The position numbers and the translations under genes are program-made. Shown piece after piece: positions 9,053 through 18,247 of a stretch of DNA of 64,000 bases (position 1 is its first letter; each line of letters opens with the position of its first letter). Origin of the DNA: Halanaerobium kushneri (GTDB lineage: Bacteria > Bacillota > Halanaerobiia > Halanaerobiales > Halanaerobiaceae). Under the pieces are notes generated by a model, which made no database searches, was not told the DNA's origin, and saw only the letters and a list, made by a program, of their open reading frames with translations. The stretch lies in the NCBI RefSeq assembly GCF_900156285.1, contig NZ_FTNC01000006.1, positions 1 through 64,000 of the forward strand, given 5' to 3'.

Positions 9053-9121
9053 CATACATTAGTTACAACTTGTATGTACCTTTATCAAATAAATTATACT
9101 ACAATATTCTGAAAAAATCAA
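9053..9121 (-). promoter_or_regulatory. Promoter and AraR-type operator of importer-2 operon
   Basis: On the minus strand: -35 TTGATT (9116-9121), 17 bases, -10 TATAAT (9093-9098), then AAAGGTACATACAAGT (9068-9083). The -35, spacer start (TTTTCAGAATATT), -10 and operator match the site at 5318-5368 almost base for base. A second half-site in inverted orientation (ACATACA, about 9052-9058) lies further downstream and may allow a looped or cooperative repressor complex. Confidence 0.8.
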
Positions 9122-9178
9122 ATATTTAATTAATACAATAGCTTAGATTTTTATTAATTTACAATCAAATTTTACCCA

Positions 9179-9220
9179 TAAAAAAACCAGCACCTCTTTA
9201 AAATTAAAAAGGAACTGGTA
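9179..9220 (-). terminator. Rho-independent terminator after DUF711 gene
   Basis: Minus-strand stem ACCAGTTCCTTTTT / AAAGAGGTGCTGGT followed by TTTTTTT, about 35 bases after the stop codon of the DUF711 gene. It ends the ACT-DUF711 operon. Confidence 0.8.
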
Positions 9221-9253
9221 TTTTAAAAAAAAATTAACTTAAGTTAAATTATT

Positions 9254-10612
9254 TTAATTTTTAAGACTCTGCAGAGGGGCGGGAATTCTTCCACCTCGAG
9301 CAATAAAGTCAGTACTTGAATATTCACTTACTTTCATAATTGGAGCTCTTCCAAATAAACCTCCATAAACTACTTCTTCACCAACATCCTTACCAGGGAC
9401 AGGAATTACCCTCACTGCTGTTGTTTTATGATTAACCATACCAATAGCTGCTTCATCAGCAATGATTGCAGAAATTGTTTCTGCAGTAGTTTTTCCGGGA
9501 ACAGCAATCATATCAAGTCCAACCGAACAGACTGCTGTCATGGCTTCCAGTTTTTCCAGACTTAATGAACCTTTTTCAACAGCTTCAATCATACCTGCAT
9601 CTTCACTAACAGGAATAAAGGCTCCACTTAATCCACCAACATGAGAAGAAGCCATTACACCACCTTTTTTTACTGCGTCATTTAGCAAGGCCAGAGCAGC
9701 TGTAGTTCCATGAGAACCAGCAACTTCTATTCCCATTTCTTCTAAAATACGAGCAACACTATCACCTACTGCTGGAGTTGGAGCCAGCGAAAGATCAACA
9801 ATTCCTGCAGTAACTCCCAGCATTTCTGAAGCCTCTTTTGCAACTAACTGGCCCATCCTGGTAATTTTAAAAGCCGTCTTTTTAATAGTTTCTGCAACTA
9901 GATCAAAGGGTTCTCCTTTAACTTTAGTTAAAGCTGCTTTTACGGCCCCCGGGCCAGAAATACCTACATTTATCATACATTCACCTTCACCAACCCCGTG
10001 AAAAGCACCAGCCATAAAAGGATTATCCTCCGGCGCATTAGCAAAAACAACCAGTTTACTGGCTGCCACTCCACCATTATCGGCTGTAAGTTCGGCACAT
10101 TTTTTTACTACTTCACCCATCTGAGCAACTGCATCCATATTCAAACCAGCTCTGGTAGTACCAATATTAACGGAAGAACAGACTCTTTCTGTCTGAGCCA
10201 GGGCCTCCGGAATTGAAGAAATCAACTTTTTATCAGCCTCTGTCATTCCCTTATGTACCAGGGCTGAAAAACCTCCAATAAAGTCAACTCCAACCTCTTT
10301 GGCTGCCCGGTCAAGAGTTTTAGCAAACTCTATATAATCCTGATCATTACTGGCAGCTGCCACAAGTGAAATTGGAGTCACTGAAATTCTTTTATTGATG
10401 ATTGGAATATCATATTTCAGCTCAATTTCCTCTGCTGTTTTAACTAAATCACCCGCATATTTGACAATTTTATTATAAATTTTTTCTCTTGCTTTTGCTC
10501 CATCACTATCTGCACAGTCACTTAAGGAAATCCCCATAGTCACTGTCCTAATATCCAATTTTTCTTCCTCTAACATCCTAATTGTTTCCATGATCTCATA
10601 TGTATTTATCAT
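9254..10612 (-). CDS. DUF711 (UPF0210) family protein
   Basis: Conserved protein of 452 residues with no established reaction. Recognisable by its start ([25 protein letters not shown]-like), the [17 protein letters not shown] segment near residue 220, and a glycine-rich [16 protein letters not shown] near residue 330. No signal peptide, so cytoplasmic. Structures in this family are related to pyruvate-formate-lyase-like folds by my recollection; I would not assign catalysis from that. It sits 48 bases after the ACT-domain gene, a pairing conserved in many Firmicutes, which suggests allosteric control by a small ligand. Confidence 0.88.
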   Translation of the reverse strand: MINTYEIMETIRMLEEEKLDIRTVTMGISLSDCADSDGAKAREKIYNKIVKYAGDLVKTAEEIELKYDIPIINKRISVTPISLVAAASNDQDYIEFAKTLDRAAKEVGVDFIGGFSALVHKGMTEADKKLISSIPEALAQTERVCSSVNIGTTRAGLNMDAVAQMGEVVKKCAELTADNGGVAASKLVVFANAPEDNPFMAGAFHGVGEGECMINVGISGPGAVKAALTKVKGEPFDLVAETIKKTAFKITRMGQLVAKEASEMLGVTAGIVDLSLAPTPAVGDSVARILEEMGIEVAGSHGTTAALALLNDAVKKGGVMASSHVGGLSGAFIPVSEDAGMIEAVEKGSLSLEKLEAMTAVCSVGLDMIAVPGKTTAETISAIIADEAAIGMVNHKTTAVRVIPVPGKDVGEEVVYGGLFGRAPIMKVSEYSSTDFIARGGRIPAPLQSLKN

Positions 10613-10660
10613 TTACTCACTTCCTCTCAAACTTAAATATTACTCTAATTTTAGCTACAC

Positions 10661-10930
10661 TTAAATTCGATGCATAGAGCGAAAAATATCTTCATGCTGT
10701 AATTTAATTGAAACCCCTAATTTTTCGCCTTTTTGCTTTAATTTCTTTTTTAATTCCTCTAACGGGATTTCTAAAGAATCCAGCTCTACAAGCATAGTCA
10801 TAGTAAAATAATCGTCCAGTATTGTCTGACTGATATCAAGAATATTTACTTTTTCTTCAGCCAGAAGTGTACTCACCTCAGCAATAATCCCAATTTGATC
10901 AACACCAATTACACTAATAATTGCTTTCAC
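10661..10930 (-). CDS. ACT domain protein (UPF0237)
   Basis: A single ACT domain of 89 residues: KAIISVIGVDQIGIIAEVST, then VNILDISQTIL and the strand YFTMTMLVEL. ACT domains bind amino acids or similar small molecules as dimers. The UPF0237 type typically precedes a DUF711 gene, as here, and the two probably form one operon. The ligand is unknown. Start ATG follows GAAAGGAAG. Confidence 0.9.
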   Translation of the reverse strand: MKAIISVIGVDQIGIIAEVSTLLAEEKVNILDISQTILDDYFTMTMLVELDSLEIPLEELKKKLKQKGEKLGVSIKLQHEDIFRSMHRI

Positions 10931-11038
10931 AAAAATCTTCCTTTCTCTTCTAGAATAATACTCCCAAACTCTCCTGCTCTAATTTAATAGCTTATAATTC
11001 TTATCACTTATCTTATCATTTATTTAATTTCTTTACAA

Positions 11039-11066
11039 CAAAAACCACCGGCATAATTACCGGTGG
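11039..11066 (-). terminator. Rho-independent terminator after xylB
   Basis: Minus-strand stem CCACCGG / CCGGTGG with loop TAATTATG and a following TTTTTG, starting about 40 bases past the xylulokinase stop codon. Confidence 0.85.
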
Positions 11067-11105
11067 CACCAATATCTCATATTATTTTTATATTTAGAAT
11101 ATAAA

Positions 11106-12599
11106 TTATTTTAAGTCTTTAAATCTATCTTTTAAATCTCCATATAAATTCTGATAAATTTTATAGTTCTGATTATATTTATCAACATTTTCTGCTATTG
11201 GTTCAACTGTCTTAACTACATCCACTAAATCCTCTACAATTGATTCGAAATCAGAAAATACTCCTGCTCCTACCCCTGCTATTATTGCTGCTCCAAAAGC
11301 CGGTCCCTGTTCAATATTTAGAAGACTAATTGTTTCGCCAAAAATATCTGCTGTTATCTGCTGCCAGAGTTCACTTTTAGCTCCTCCACCAATTAAGCGA
11401 ATCTCTTCAATTTCAACTCCACGTGCCTTGATCAACTCTAAAGAATCTCTTAAAGCAAAACTTACTCCTTCCATTACACTGCGGATAAAGTGGCCTCTTT
11501 TGTGTTTACCCGATATACCAAAGAATACTCCTCTCGCATCTGCATCAGCATGAGGTGTACGCTCACCATATAAATAGGGAAGAAATGTAAGTCCTTCACT
11601 GCCAGCTGCCACTGACTCAGCTTCTTGATTTAACTGCTCAAAACTAAGTTCATCATTAAAAAGCTCTTCTTTCATCCACTTAAATGACATTCCAGCCGAA
11701 AGCACAACCCCCATCATATAGTAACTTTCGGGCACTGCATGATTAAAGAGATGAATTCTGCCTTCTGGATCTGCTTCCGCCTGATCGGTCTGGGCTACAA
11801 CTACCCCTGAGGACCCCAAACTGGCCATCACTCGCCCAGCTTTAATGATACCACTACCAACTGAACCACAGGCATTATCAGCTCCCCCAGCTACTATCTT
11901 AGTTGAAGTTGACAGGCCAGTCTTTTCTGCTGCTTCTGTTGTTACAGAACCAACTATATCAATCGATTTTAAAACAGGTGGCATAATGGAAGGGTTTAAC
12001 TCCAGTCTATTTAAAATTTCTTCTGACCAGTCCTCTGCTTTAACATCACAGAGAAGTGTCCCAGCTGCATCAGATAAATCCATTCCCAGTTTGCCACTCA
12101 ATTTATATCTTATGTAATCTTTGGGCAGCAATACTTTTTCCAATTTTTTATAGTTTTCCGGCTCATTGTTGCGAAGCCATAATATCTTTGGAGCTGTAAA
12201 TCCTTCTAAAGCTGGATTGGAAACTAAACTGGCTAACTCTTTAATTCCACCAACCCGCTCATAAATTTCTTCACATTCAGCTGATGTTCTGGTATCACTC
12301 CAGAGTATTGCCGGTCTAATCACTTCCATATTTTCATCCAAAAAAACTGAACTGTGCATCTGACCAGAAAAACTAAGTGCTTTAATTTTTTTAGCTTTGA
12401 TTTCGTTTTCTAAAATTAAATCTCTAATCACTTTTTGACTCGCCTGCCACCAGTCCTCCGGATTCTGTTCTGCCCAACCTGCCTGTGGGGTTGACAGAGG
12501 ATATCCCTCACTGTTTTCGGCAATAATTTCACCATTTTGATTCATTAAAAGTGCCTTAACTGCACTGGTTCCAATATCTAAACCTAAAGTATACTGCAA
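11106..12599 (-). CDS. xylB: Xylulokinase
   Basis: Phosphorylates D-xylulose to xylulose 5-phosphate with ATP, feeding pentoses into the pentose phosphate pathway. FGGY-family kinase of about 497 residues: N-terminal LGLDIGTSAVKALL phosphate loop, GWAEQNPEDWW and MHSSVFLDE typical of xylulokinase, and the C-terminal ATP loop IRLIGGGAKSELWQQI. The longest frame begins at a GTG (12608) inside the GAGGGG ribosome site, so TTG at 12599 is the likelier start. It follows the ROK repressor gene by about 50 bases and is probably co-transcribed. No xylose isomerase gene is present in the window. Confidence 0.9.
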   Translation of the reverse strand: MQYTLGLDIGTSAVKALLMNQNGEIIAENSEGYPLSTPQAGWAEQNPEDWWQASQKVIRDLILENEIKAKKIKALSFSGQMHSSVFLDENMEVIRPAILWSDTRTSAECEEIYERVGGIKELASLVSNPALEGFTAPKILWLRNNEPENYKKLEKVLLPKDYIRYKLSGKLGMDLSDAAGTLLCDVKAEDWSEEILNRLELNPSIMPPVLKSIDIVGSVTTEAAEKTGLSTSTKIVAGGADNACGSVGSGIIKAGRVMASLGSSGVVVAQTDQAEADPEGRIHLFNHAVPESYYMMGVVLSAGMSFKWMKEELFNDELSFEQLNQEAESVAAGSEGLTFLPYLYGERTPHADADARGVFFGISGKHKRGHFIRSVMEGVSFALRDSLELIKARGVEIEEIRLIGGGAKSELWQQITADIFGETISLLNIEQGPAFGAAIIAGVGAGVFSDFESIVEDLVDVVKTVEPIAENVDKYNQNYKIYQNLYGDLKDRFKDLK

Positions 12600-12651
12600 A
12601 ATAAACACCCCTCATTAAATATCCAAAAAAATCCTTTTTATCCTAATAAAA

Positions 12652-13827
12652 TTAAGTCACAATCTCTACACTAAGATTAAATATCTGAGCTGCCAGACCA
12701 TAAACAGTTGCCAAACCTTCCAACTCGGTAAACTTGAGATCTGCAAACTCACGTGAGATTTTCAAAGATTTTTGATCCACAATTTGATTAATATTTTCCA
12801 TCAAATAACCTTCAGCCCTAATAATTCCTCCTCCAATTACTATGTGTTCAGGACTCAAACTATTGATTATATTTACCAGACCTATTCCGATATTGCAGCC
12901 GCTTCTTTTAATAATGCTTTTTAACTTTTCGTCTTTTTCAAAATCAAGCTGGTAAATCTGATCAATACTTAAATCTTTGCCCAAGTATCTGTTAACTTCA
13001 TCACGTAAAAACGACTCAGAAGCCAGAGTTTCCCAGCAGCCATCATTTCCACAGTGACATTTGGGCCCATCACTATCAATGATTAAGTGACCAAATTCAC
13101 CGGCATTACCACTGGCACCTGTATAAAGCTTTCCGTCAAGCAAAATTCCACAACCAATACCTTCATTAATTGAAACAAAGACTAAATTTTCAATATCTGG
13201 ATAAACAAATTCCTTTTCTCCGATCACAGCTGCTTTTGCCTCATTTTCCAGCAGCACCGGAAAGTCAAAATAACGGGCATAAAATTTAGGTATCTCTAAA
13301 TTATTCCAGCCCAAATTAGGAGCAAATTCCAGACTTTTATCTTCTCTATTAATTAAAGCTGGGACACCAACGCCTAAACCCAGAATTTTATCACGCTTAA
13401 TCTGATGTTTTTCCAGTAAATTTTCAATTTCATCTTTAATTTTTAAAAGATTAGATTCTGCATCCTTTTGATGATCTATGGCAATATTCTTTCCTTCTAG
13501 AATTTCAAATGCCAGATCAAATAAATATAATTGACTGTGATTAACACCTATATTTAACGATATCATATAACCTTTTTTCGGATTCACTTTAATATAAACA
13601 GGCTTGCGCCCCCCATTAGAACTTCCCTTTTCAGTTTCAATGACATACTCGTCTGCAATTAATTTTTTCACATGATTGGTAATTGTAGCAGCACTATAAC
13701 TAGTATTCTCTGCTAACTCTTTGCGAGTTATAGGTCCATGGCGATGGATAATTTTAAATATTGAACCCTGATTTAAATTGTGAATAAAAGTTGAATTTCC
13801 TACACGCTGTTTGTTCATAAATATCAA
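12652..13827 (-). CDS. ROK-family transcriptional repressor (XylR/NagC type)
   Basis: About 390 residues. Residues 15-75 form a MarR-like winged helix (GPITRKELAENTSYSAATITNHVKKL). Residues 85-385 form a ROK sugar-kinase fold with LGLGVGVPALI, the zinc-binding cluster GPKCHCGNDGCWE near residue 255 and the EFGHLIID segment. Proteins of this build repress xylose or amino-sugar genes. The adjacent xylulokinase gene points to XylR function; this is inference. Starts are possible at TTG 13827 or ATG 13818, both near AAGGAG. Confidence 0.88.
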   Translation of the reverse strand: MIFMNKQRVGNSTFIHNLNQGSIFKIIHRHGPITRKELAENTSYSAATITNHVKKLIADEYVIETEKGSSNGGRKPVYIKVNPKKGYMISLNIGVNHSQLYLFDLAFEILEGKNIAIDHQKDAESNLLKIKDEIENLLEKHQIKRDKILGLGVGVPALINREDKSLEFAPNLGWNNLEIPKFYARYFDFPVLLENEAKAAVIGEKEFVYPDIENLVFVSINEGIGCGILLDGKLYTGASGNAGEFGHLIIDSDGPKCHCGNDGCWETLASESFLRDEVNRYLGKDLSIDQIYQLDFEKDEKLKSIIKRSGCNIGIGLVNIINSLSPEHIVIGGGIIRAEGYLMENINQIVDQKSLKISREFADLKFTELEGLATVYGLAAQIFNLSVEIVT

Positions 13828-13843
13828 TCCTTATCTCCTTATT

Positions 13844-13872
13844 AATTTAAGTTTTAATTTAAAGCTTAAATT
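13844..13872. promoter_or_regulatory. Candidate ROK operator
   Basis: Perfect 8-bp inverted repeat AATTTAAG / CTTAAATT with a 13-base spacer, immediately upstream of the ribosome site of the ROK repressor gene. Size and place fit autorepression, but the site is AT-rich and could be chance. Confidence 0.35.
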
Positions 13873-13948
13873 ATCTTCTGTATTATATATTCTCGCTTTT
13901 AAATAATATTCCTGCTTTTTAAGAAAATTTTTTAAAATTTAATTCAAA

Positions 13949-14284
13949 TTAGTCCAAAAAATCTTCCCTTTGAGGCGTAAAAACATCAAGAATAACTGAA
14001 TCTTTAAGCGCTTTAACTCCATGTTCCACATTTTCTCCTGCATAAAAGCTATCACCAGCAGTCAAAACTTTTTTCTCATCACCAACTTCTACTTCAAACT
14101 CACCTTCTAAAATATAACTGATCTGTTGATGCTTACTATGACTATGTTTTTCACCAATTCCACCTTTATTAAAATGAACTTCTACAGCCATCATTGAGCC
14201 ACCACGACTCAGTATTTTTCTCTTAACTTTAGCTTCCAGCTCTTCAAATTCAATTTCACTATTTTTAACAATTATTTTTTCCAC
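13949..14284 (-). CDS. Cupin-domain protein
   Basis: Small beta-barrel protein of 111 residues with the two cupin motifs: motif 1 around GGIGEKHSHSKHQQISYILEG-like (residues 40-62; histidines at HSHSKHQ) and motif 2 GDSFYAGENVEHGV (residues 76-89). These histidines normally bind a metal. Small single-domain cupins next to sugar genes often act as sugar isomerases or binding proteins, but the reaction is not readable. Encoded alone, divergent from the SDR gene at 14528. Confidence 0.85.
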   Translation of the reverse strand: MEKIIVKNSEIEFEELEAKVKRKILSRGGSMMAVEVHFNKGGIGEKHSHSKHQQISYILEGEFEVEVGDEKKVLTAGDSFYAGENVEHGVKALKDSVILDVFTPQREDFLD

Positions 14285-14527
14285 TCTTTCCTCTCCTCAC
14301 CTTAAGCATTTAGTAATTACAATTATTATCTATATAATATTTTCTCATAAAATTTATTTTAAAGCAATATTTTAGCAGACATTAGTCTAATTATTTTAAG
14401 ACTTAAATTTTTTTATTTAATTGAGTTGAATTAAAGGAGAAAAATAACTGATAGTGAATATATTAAATAAGAGAAAACTAATAACTTAATCACAAAAAGT
14501 GAAATTTGAAAAGGGAGTGAATAATAA

Positions 14528-15523
14528 ATGAAAGTTTTATTTATTGGAGGTACAGGAACTATTAGTAAAGCAGTGTCAGAACTGGCTGTTAAAAAAGGAA
14601 TAGACTTATATTTATTCAATCGAGGTAATAGTAATCATCTGGCTCCAGCAGAGGCAAATATTATTGAAGGGAATATCAGGAACCCGGAAGAAGCAAAACG
14701 AAAACTGCAAAATCACCACTTTGATGCTGTGGTTGACTGGGTTGCTTTTACTCCTGAACATATTAAAAATGATATTGAAATTTTTAGAAATAAGACAGAT
14801 CAATATATTTTTATTAGCTCAGCATCTGCCTATCAAAAACCTCAGACAAGTTATTTAATCGATGAATCAACTCCACTTGCTAATCCATACTGGGAATATT
14901 CGCAGAATAAAATTGCCTGTGAAAATATTTTAATGGCTGAATACCGGAAACACGATTTTCCCATTACTATTATCCGGCCCTCTCATACTTACGGCAAACG
15001 CTCAATTCCGGCAGCTTTAAACAGTCATCAGGCTCCCTGGTCACTGGTTGACAGAATGCGCCGCGGTAAAAAAATTCTGGTTCATGGAGACGGCAGCTCA
15101 CTCTGGACAATGACTCATAATACTGATTTTGCTAAAGCTTTTGTTCCCTTACTGGGAAATATGCAAACTCTTGGTCATGCTTTCCAGATTACTTCAGATG
15201 AAACACTAAATTGGAACCAGATATTTAAAGCTATTGCCAGAGCAGCAGGTGTAGATAATCTCGAGCTGGTTCATGTTGCTTCTGAAAAAATTGCAGAATA
15301 TGATCAAAGCTTCAGAGGATCACTGCTTGGAGATAAGGCAGTGAGTGTTGTATTTGACAACTCTAAAATAAAACGTTTTGTACCCCAATTTAAAGCAACC
15401 GTACCGTTTGCAAAGGGAGTAAAAAAATCAATTAATTGGTTTGATAATCATCCAGAAGCACAACAGATTGATCAGGACTGGAATATATTAATGGATAAAA
15501 TAATTACTGAAAATAGGAGGTAA
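14528..15523 (+). CDS. NAD-dependent epimerase/dehydratase (extended SDR)
   Basis: Oxidoreductase of 331 residues with N-terminal Rossmann motif FIGGTGTIS (residues 5-13) and catalytic YSQNK (about residues 118-122; YxxxK). The family includes sugar-nucleotide epimerases and the CSP41-like group; this one most resembles the latter by its MTHNTDFAKAFVPLLGN segment. Substrate unknown. Ribosome site GGGAG before ATG. The HD-domain gene starts 2 bases after its stop, so the two form an operon ending at a strong terminator. Confidence 0.85.
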   Translation: MKVLFIGGTGTISKAVSELAVKKGIDLYLFNRGNSNHLAPAEANIIEGNIRNPEEAKRKLQNHHFDAVVDWVAFTPEHIKNDIEIFRNKTDQYIFISSASAYQKPQTSYLIDESTPLANPYWEYSQNKIACENILMAEYRKHDFPITIIRPSHTYGKRSIPAALNSHQAPWSLVDRMRRGKKILVHGDGSSLWTMTHNTDFAKAFVPLLGNMQTLGHAFQITSDETLNWNQIFKAIARAAGVDNLELVHVASEKIAEYDQSFRGSLLGDKAVSVVFDNSKIKRFVPQFKATVPFAKGVKKSINWFDNHPEAQQIDQDWNILMDKIITENRR

Positions 15524-15524
15524 T

Positions 15525-16043
15525 ATGCTTAAAAATAAGCTAATTAAAGAACTTGAGCAGTATTTTGCAGATGATCAAAAAAGAATCCAGCATGCTCTCA
15601 AAGTAACTGATTATGCAGAAAAACTAATAAAAGCTTTTAAGGAAAAGTATCCAGATAAAAATATAAATGAACAGGTAATTATCTATACTGCAGTTTTACA
15701 TGATATTGGAATTAAAAATTCAGAAGTTAAATATGGAAGTAGTTCCGGGCACTATCAGGAAATTGAAGGGCCCCCGGTTGCCAGAAAGATAATGAAATCA
15801 CATAATATTGATTTTGAAACGATGGATGAAGTTGCTGAAATTATTGCTCATCACCATACACCAGGTAAAGTAAGCAGCAATAATTTTAAATTACTTTACG
15901 ATGCTGACTGGCTGGTCAATTTGCCAGAAGTTTATAATTTAAATAAAAAAAATACAACTGAAAAAGAAAATTTGATCGAGAAAATCTTTCTGACTTCGAC
16001 AGGAAAAAAGATTGCCAGAAAAGAATTTTTAAATAATTACTAA
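15525..16043 (+). CDS. HD-domain phosphohydrolase
   Basis: Metal-dependent hydrolase of 172 residues. The HD superfamily ligands are visible: H in RIQHALKV (near 23), the HD pair in AVLHDIG (near 62-65), HHHTPG (near 112) and the distal D in DADWL. Such small HD proteins hydrolyse nucleotides or phosphorylated metabolites. Coupled to the SDR gene upstream. The natural substrate cannot be told from sequence. Confidence 0.82.
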   Translation: MLKNKLIKELEQYFADDQKRIQHALKVTDYAEKLIKAFKEKYPDKNINEQVIIYTAVLHDIGIKNSEVKYGSSSGHYQEIEGPPVARKIMKSHNIDFETMDEVAEIIAHHHTPGKVSSNNFKLLYDADWLVNLPEVYNLNKKNTTEKENLIEKIFLTSTGKKIARKEFLNNY

Positions 16044-16058
16044 ACTGGTCCATAAGTA

Positions 16059-16102
16059 AAGCTCCCTGACTCAGGATTAAACCCGGGTGGGGAGCTTTTT
16101 TG
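16059..16102 (+). terminator. Rho-independent terminator after HD gene
   Basis: Stem AAGCTCCC / GGGAGCTT with a 23-base loop containing a CCCGGG, followed by TTTTTT, starting 16 bases past the stop of the HD-domain gene. Confidence 0.85.
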
Positions 16103-16185
16103 ATGGGTCAAAATCAGAATTTTGACTACTTCTTTATACTTGTAAAATTTTAAATATTACTGGATATCAATTAATACTAAAGAAT

Positions 16186-16218
16186 AAAAAAAGACACTCC
16201 CGGGATAAGGAGCATCTT
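16186..16218 (-). terminator. Rho-independent terminator after TRAP operon
   Basis: Minus-strand stem AAGATGCTCC / GGAGTGTCTT (10 bp with two G-U pairs) followed by TTTTTTT. A second perfect stem GCAAATAT / ATATTTGC lies just before it (16223-16253). Both are downstream of dctM. Confidence 0.85.
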
Positions 16219-16310
16219 TTCTGCAAATATTAAACTAATAAGGAGATATTTGCTTTTAGTATCATCTAATACTTTGTATTACTTTATATTAAATATTATC
16301 CTTTTTTGGC

Positions 16311-17600
16311 TTATCCCATCAAAAAGTTGGGAAGCCAGAGGGTTAAAGCAGGGACAAAGGATAATAGTAATACCATAATTACGAGTACTGCATAAAATGG
16401 CATTAGTGACTTTGCTATTTTTTCTATTGGAGCATTTCCAATTGAACAACCCACAAATAAAGTTGAACCTACTGGAGGTGTTAAAAGACCTACCCCAAGA
16501 TTAAGCATCATCACAACACCAAAGGTAATGGGATCCATTCCAATACTTTTTACAACCGGTAATAAAATAGGGGTTGCAATTAAGATCAGTGGAGCCATAT
16601 CCATTATTGTACCAAGGAATAATAAAATTAAATTAACTAATAACATTATGATAATTGGATTATTTGATAAATTTAATAATGCATCTGTAATCATGCCAGG
16701 CACCTGTAGATAAGACATCATCCAGGCAAAGGCACTCGAAGTCGCAATAATTGCTACAACCATAGCTAGAGTACTCAATGAACTTCTTAAAATATCAACA
16801 AATCTGGAAATCGGTATATCTTTATAAACAAAGAAAGTTATAATAAAAGCATAAACTGCAGCTATAGCTGCTGATTCAGTGGCTGTAAAAATACCGGTAG
16901 TTACTCCACCAATGATGATAACAGCTGTTAAAAGACCAAGTACACTATCCCGAGTTATCCGTAATGCTTCTTTAAAAGAAACAGTTTCTTCTCTCGGATA
17001 ATCTCTCTTAACGGCAATTGCATAACTTAAAATCATCAAAGCAATTCCCAGGAGAACTCCAGGAACTATACCTCCCAGAAACAATTTAGCTACTGAGATT
17101 CCACCGCCAGCGGCCAGAGAATAAATAATCATGTTGTGGCTGGGTGGAATAATAATACCCTGAACAGAAGAAGTAATGGTCACATTGATAGAATAATCTT
17201 TATCAAAACCTTTTTGCTCCATCATAGGAATCATAATTGAACCAATAGATGAAACATCAGCTACAGAAGAACCAGAAATTCCTCCAAAAAACATACTGGC
17301 CAGAATATTAACCATAGCCAGTCCACCGCGCATCCAGCCAATAATTACATTAGAAAATTTAATTAATCGATCTGAAATACCACCTTGACCCATTATTTCA
17401 CCTGCAATAATGAAAAATGGAATTGCCATCAGGGAAAAGGAATTAATTCCTTTAACCATCTGCTGCATGACTACCATTGGTGGTAATCCAACATAAAAAG
17501 CTGTAAACATTGTTGAAAGTCCTAAACTGAAAGCAATGGGGATACGAATAAAAAGCATAAATAAAAAAGAACCTAATAATATTATTACCGCTGGATCCAT
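16311..17600 (-). CDS. dctM: TRAP transporter large permease DctM
   Basis: Inner-membrane ion-coupled transport subunit of 429 residues with about 12 hydrophobic segments. Family marks: LFIRIPIAFSLGLSTM at the start, GGISGSSVADVSSIGSIMIP near residue 110, and LGVGLLTPPVGSTLFVGCSI near residue 370. It uses a sodium or proton gradient to import an organic acid presented by DctP. Its ATG overlaps the stop of dctQ by one base (TAATG). Confidence 0.95.
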   Translation of the reverse strand: MDPAVIILLGSFLFMLFIRIPIAFSLGLSTMFTAFYVGLPPMVVMQQMVKGINSFSLMAIPFFIIAGEIMGQGGISDRLIKFSNVIIGWMRGGLAMVNILASMFFGGISGSSVADVSSIGSIMIPMMEQKGFDKDYSINVTITSSVQGIIIPPSHNMIIYSLAAGGGISVAKLFLGGIVPGVLLGIALMILSYAIAVKRDYPREETVSFKEALRITRDSVLGLLTAVIIIGGVTTGIFTATESAAIAAVYAFIITFFVYKDIPISRFVDILRSSLSTLAMVVAIIATSSAFAWMMSYLQVPGMITDALLNLSNNPIIIMLLVNLILLFLGTIMDMAPLILIATPILLPVVKSIGMDPITFGVVMMLNLGVGLLTPPVGSTLFVGCSIGNAPIEKIAKSLMPFYAVLVIMVLLLSFVPALTLWLPNFLMG

Positions 17601-18157
17601 TAATTTTCCCCCTTTGCTTTTTTATTTTTTTCTGTTTCAGACTGAATTGTAAGATGTTCCTCTCTCAAAATACCAAAAAATTTAGCAGCAGAATAAAGAA
17701 TAATTAAAATTCCGGAAAGAGGTAACATAATGAACAAAAGCCCTCTTGTCCATTGTGTAGCGGGCAAAACTGTAGTTTTAGTAGCATTATAAAGTTCCCA
17801 GCCGTATTTTAACATAAAAAAACCAAAAATACCTACTAGAATATCCTCAATCTTATAAATATATTTTTGATATTTTTCTGGAAACAAACTCATAAAAAAT
17901 TCAATACTTAAATGAACTGAATTTTTTACCCCCAGTGCCATACCTAAAAATCCAAACCAGATCATCATTAACAAGGCAACTTCGTCTGACCAGCGAAAAG
18001 TAAAATTAATTGTATATCTTGTAAAAACAGTTGTACTGACAATAACTATCATTGCAACCAAAAAAATCATAGCAATATAGCTGATGAATTTCTCAGTATT
18101 ATCTAAAATTTTATTTAGAAACCCCTGTTTTTCTTTTTTTTCTTCCATAAAACTCAC
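17600..18157 (-). CDS. dctQ: TRAP transporter small permease DctQ
   Basis: Membrane subunit of 185 residues with four helices. FTFRWSDEVALLMMIWFGFLG (near 60-80) is the DctQ hallmark, together with ALGVKNSVHLSIEFF. Required to assemble with DctM. ATG start at 18157; a long hairpin separates it from dctP. Confidence 0.93.
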   Translation of the reverse strand: MSFMEEKKEKQGFLNKILDNTEKFISYIAMIFLVAMIVIVSTTVFTRYTINFTFRWSDEVALLMMIWFGFLGMALGVKNSVHLSIEFFMSLFPEKYQKYIYKIEDILVGIFGFFMLKYGWELYNATKTTVLPATQWTRGLLFIMLPLSGILIILYSAAKFFGILREEHLTIQSETEKNKKAKGEN

Positions 18158-18168
18158 CCTTTTTTAAG

Positions 18169-18194
18169 AGGTGGAAGGAAAATTCCTTCCACCT
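18169..18194. repeat. Intercistronic hairpin between dctP and dctQ
   Basis: Perfect 12-bp inverted repeat AGGTGGAAGGAA / TTCCTTCCACCT with two bases between. No T run follows on the minus strand, so it is more likely a 3'-end stabiliser or partial attenuator that lets dctP be made in excess over the membrane subunits. Confidence 0.7.
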
Positions 18195-18247
18195 TCATTT
18201 ACAAATATTATTTAACTTAATTTAGTTTAAGTTAGATTAATATCAGT

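Noticed and set aside
14430-14500. Possible 11-codon gene before the SDR gene
   Set aside because: The GGAG lies too far from the GTG and the peptide has no distinctive feature.
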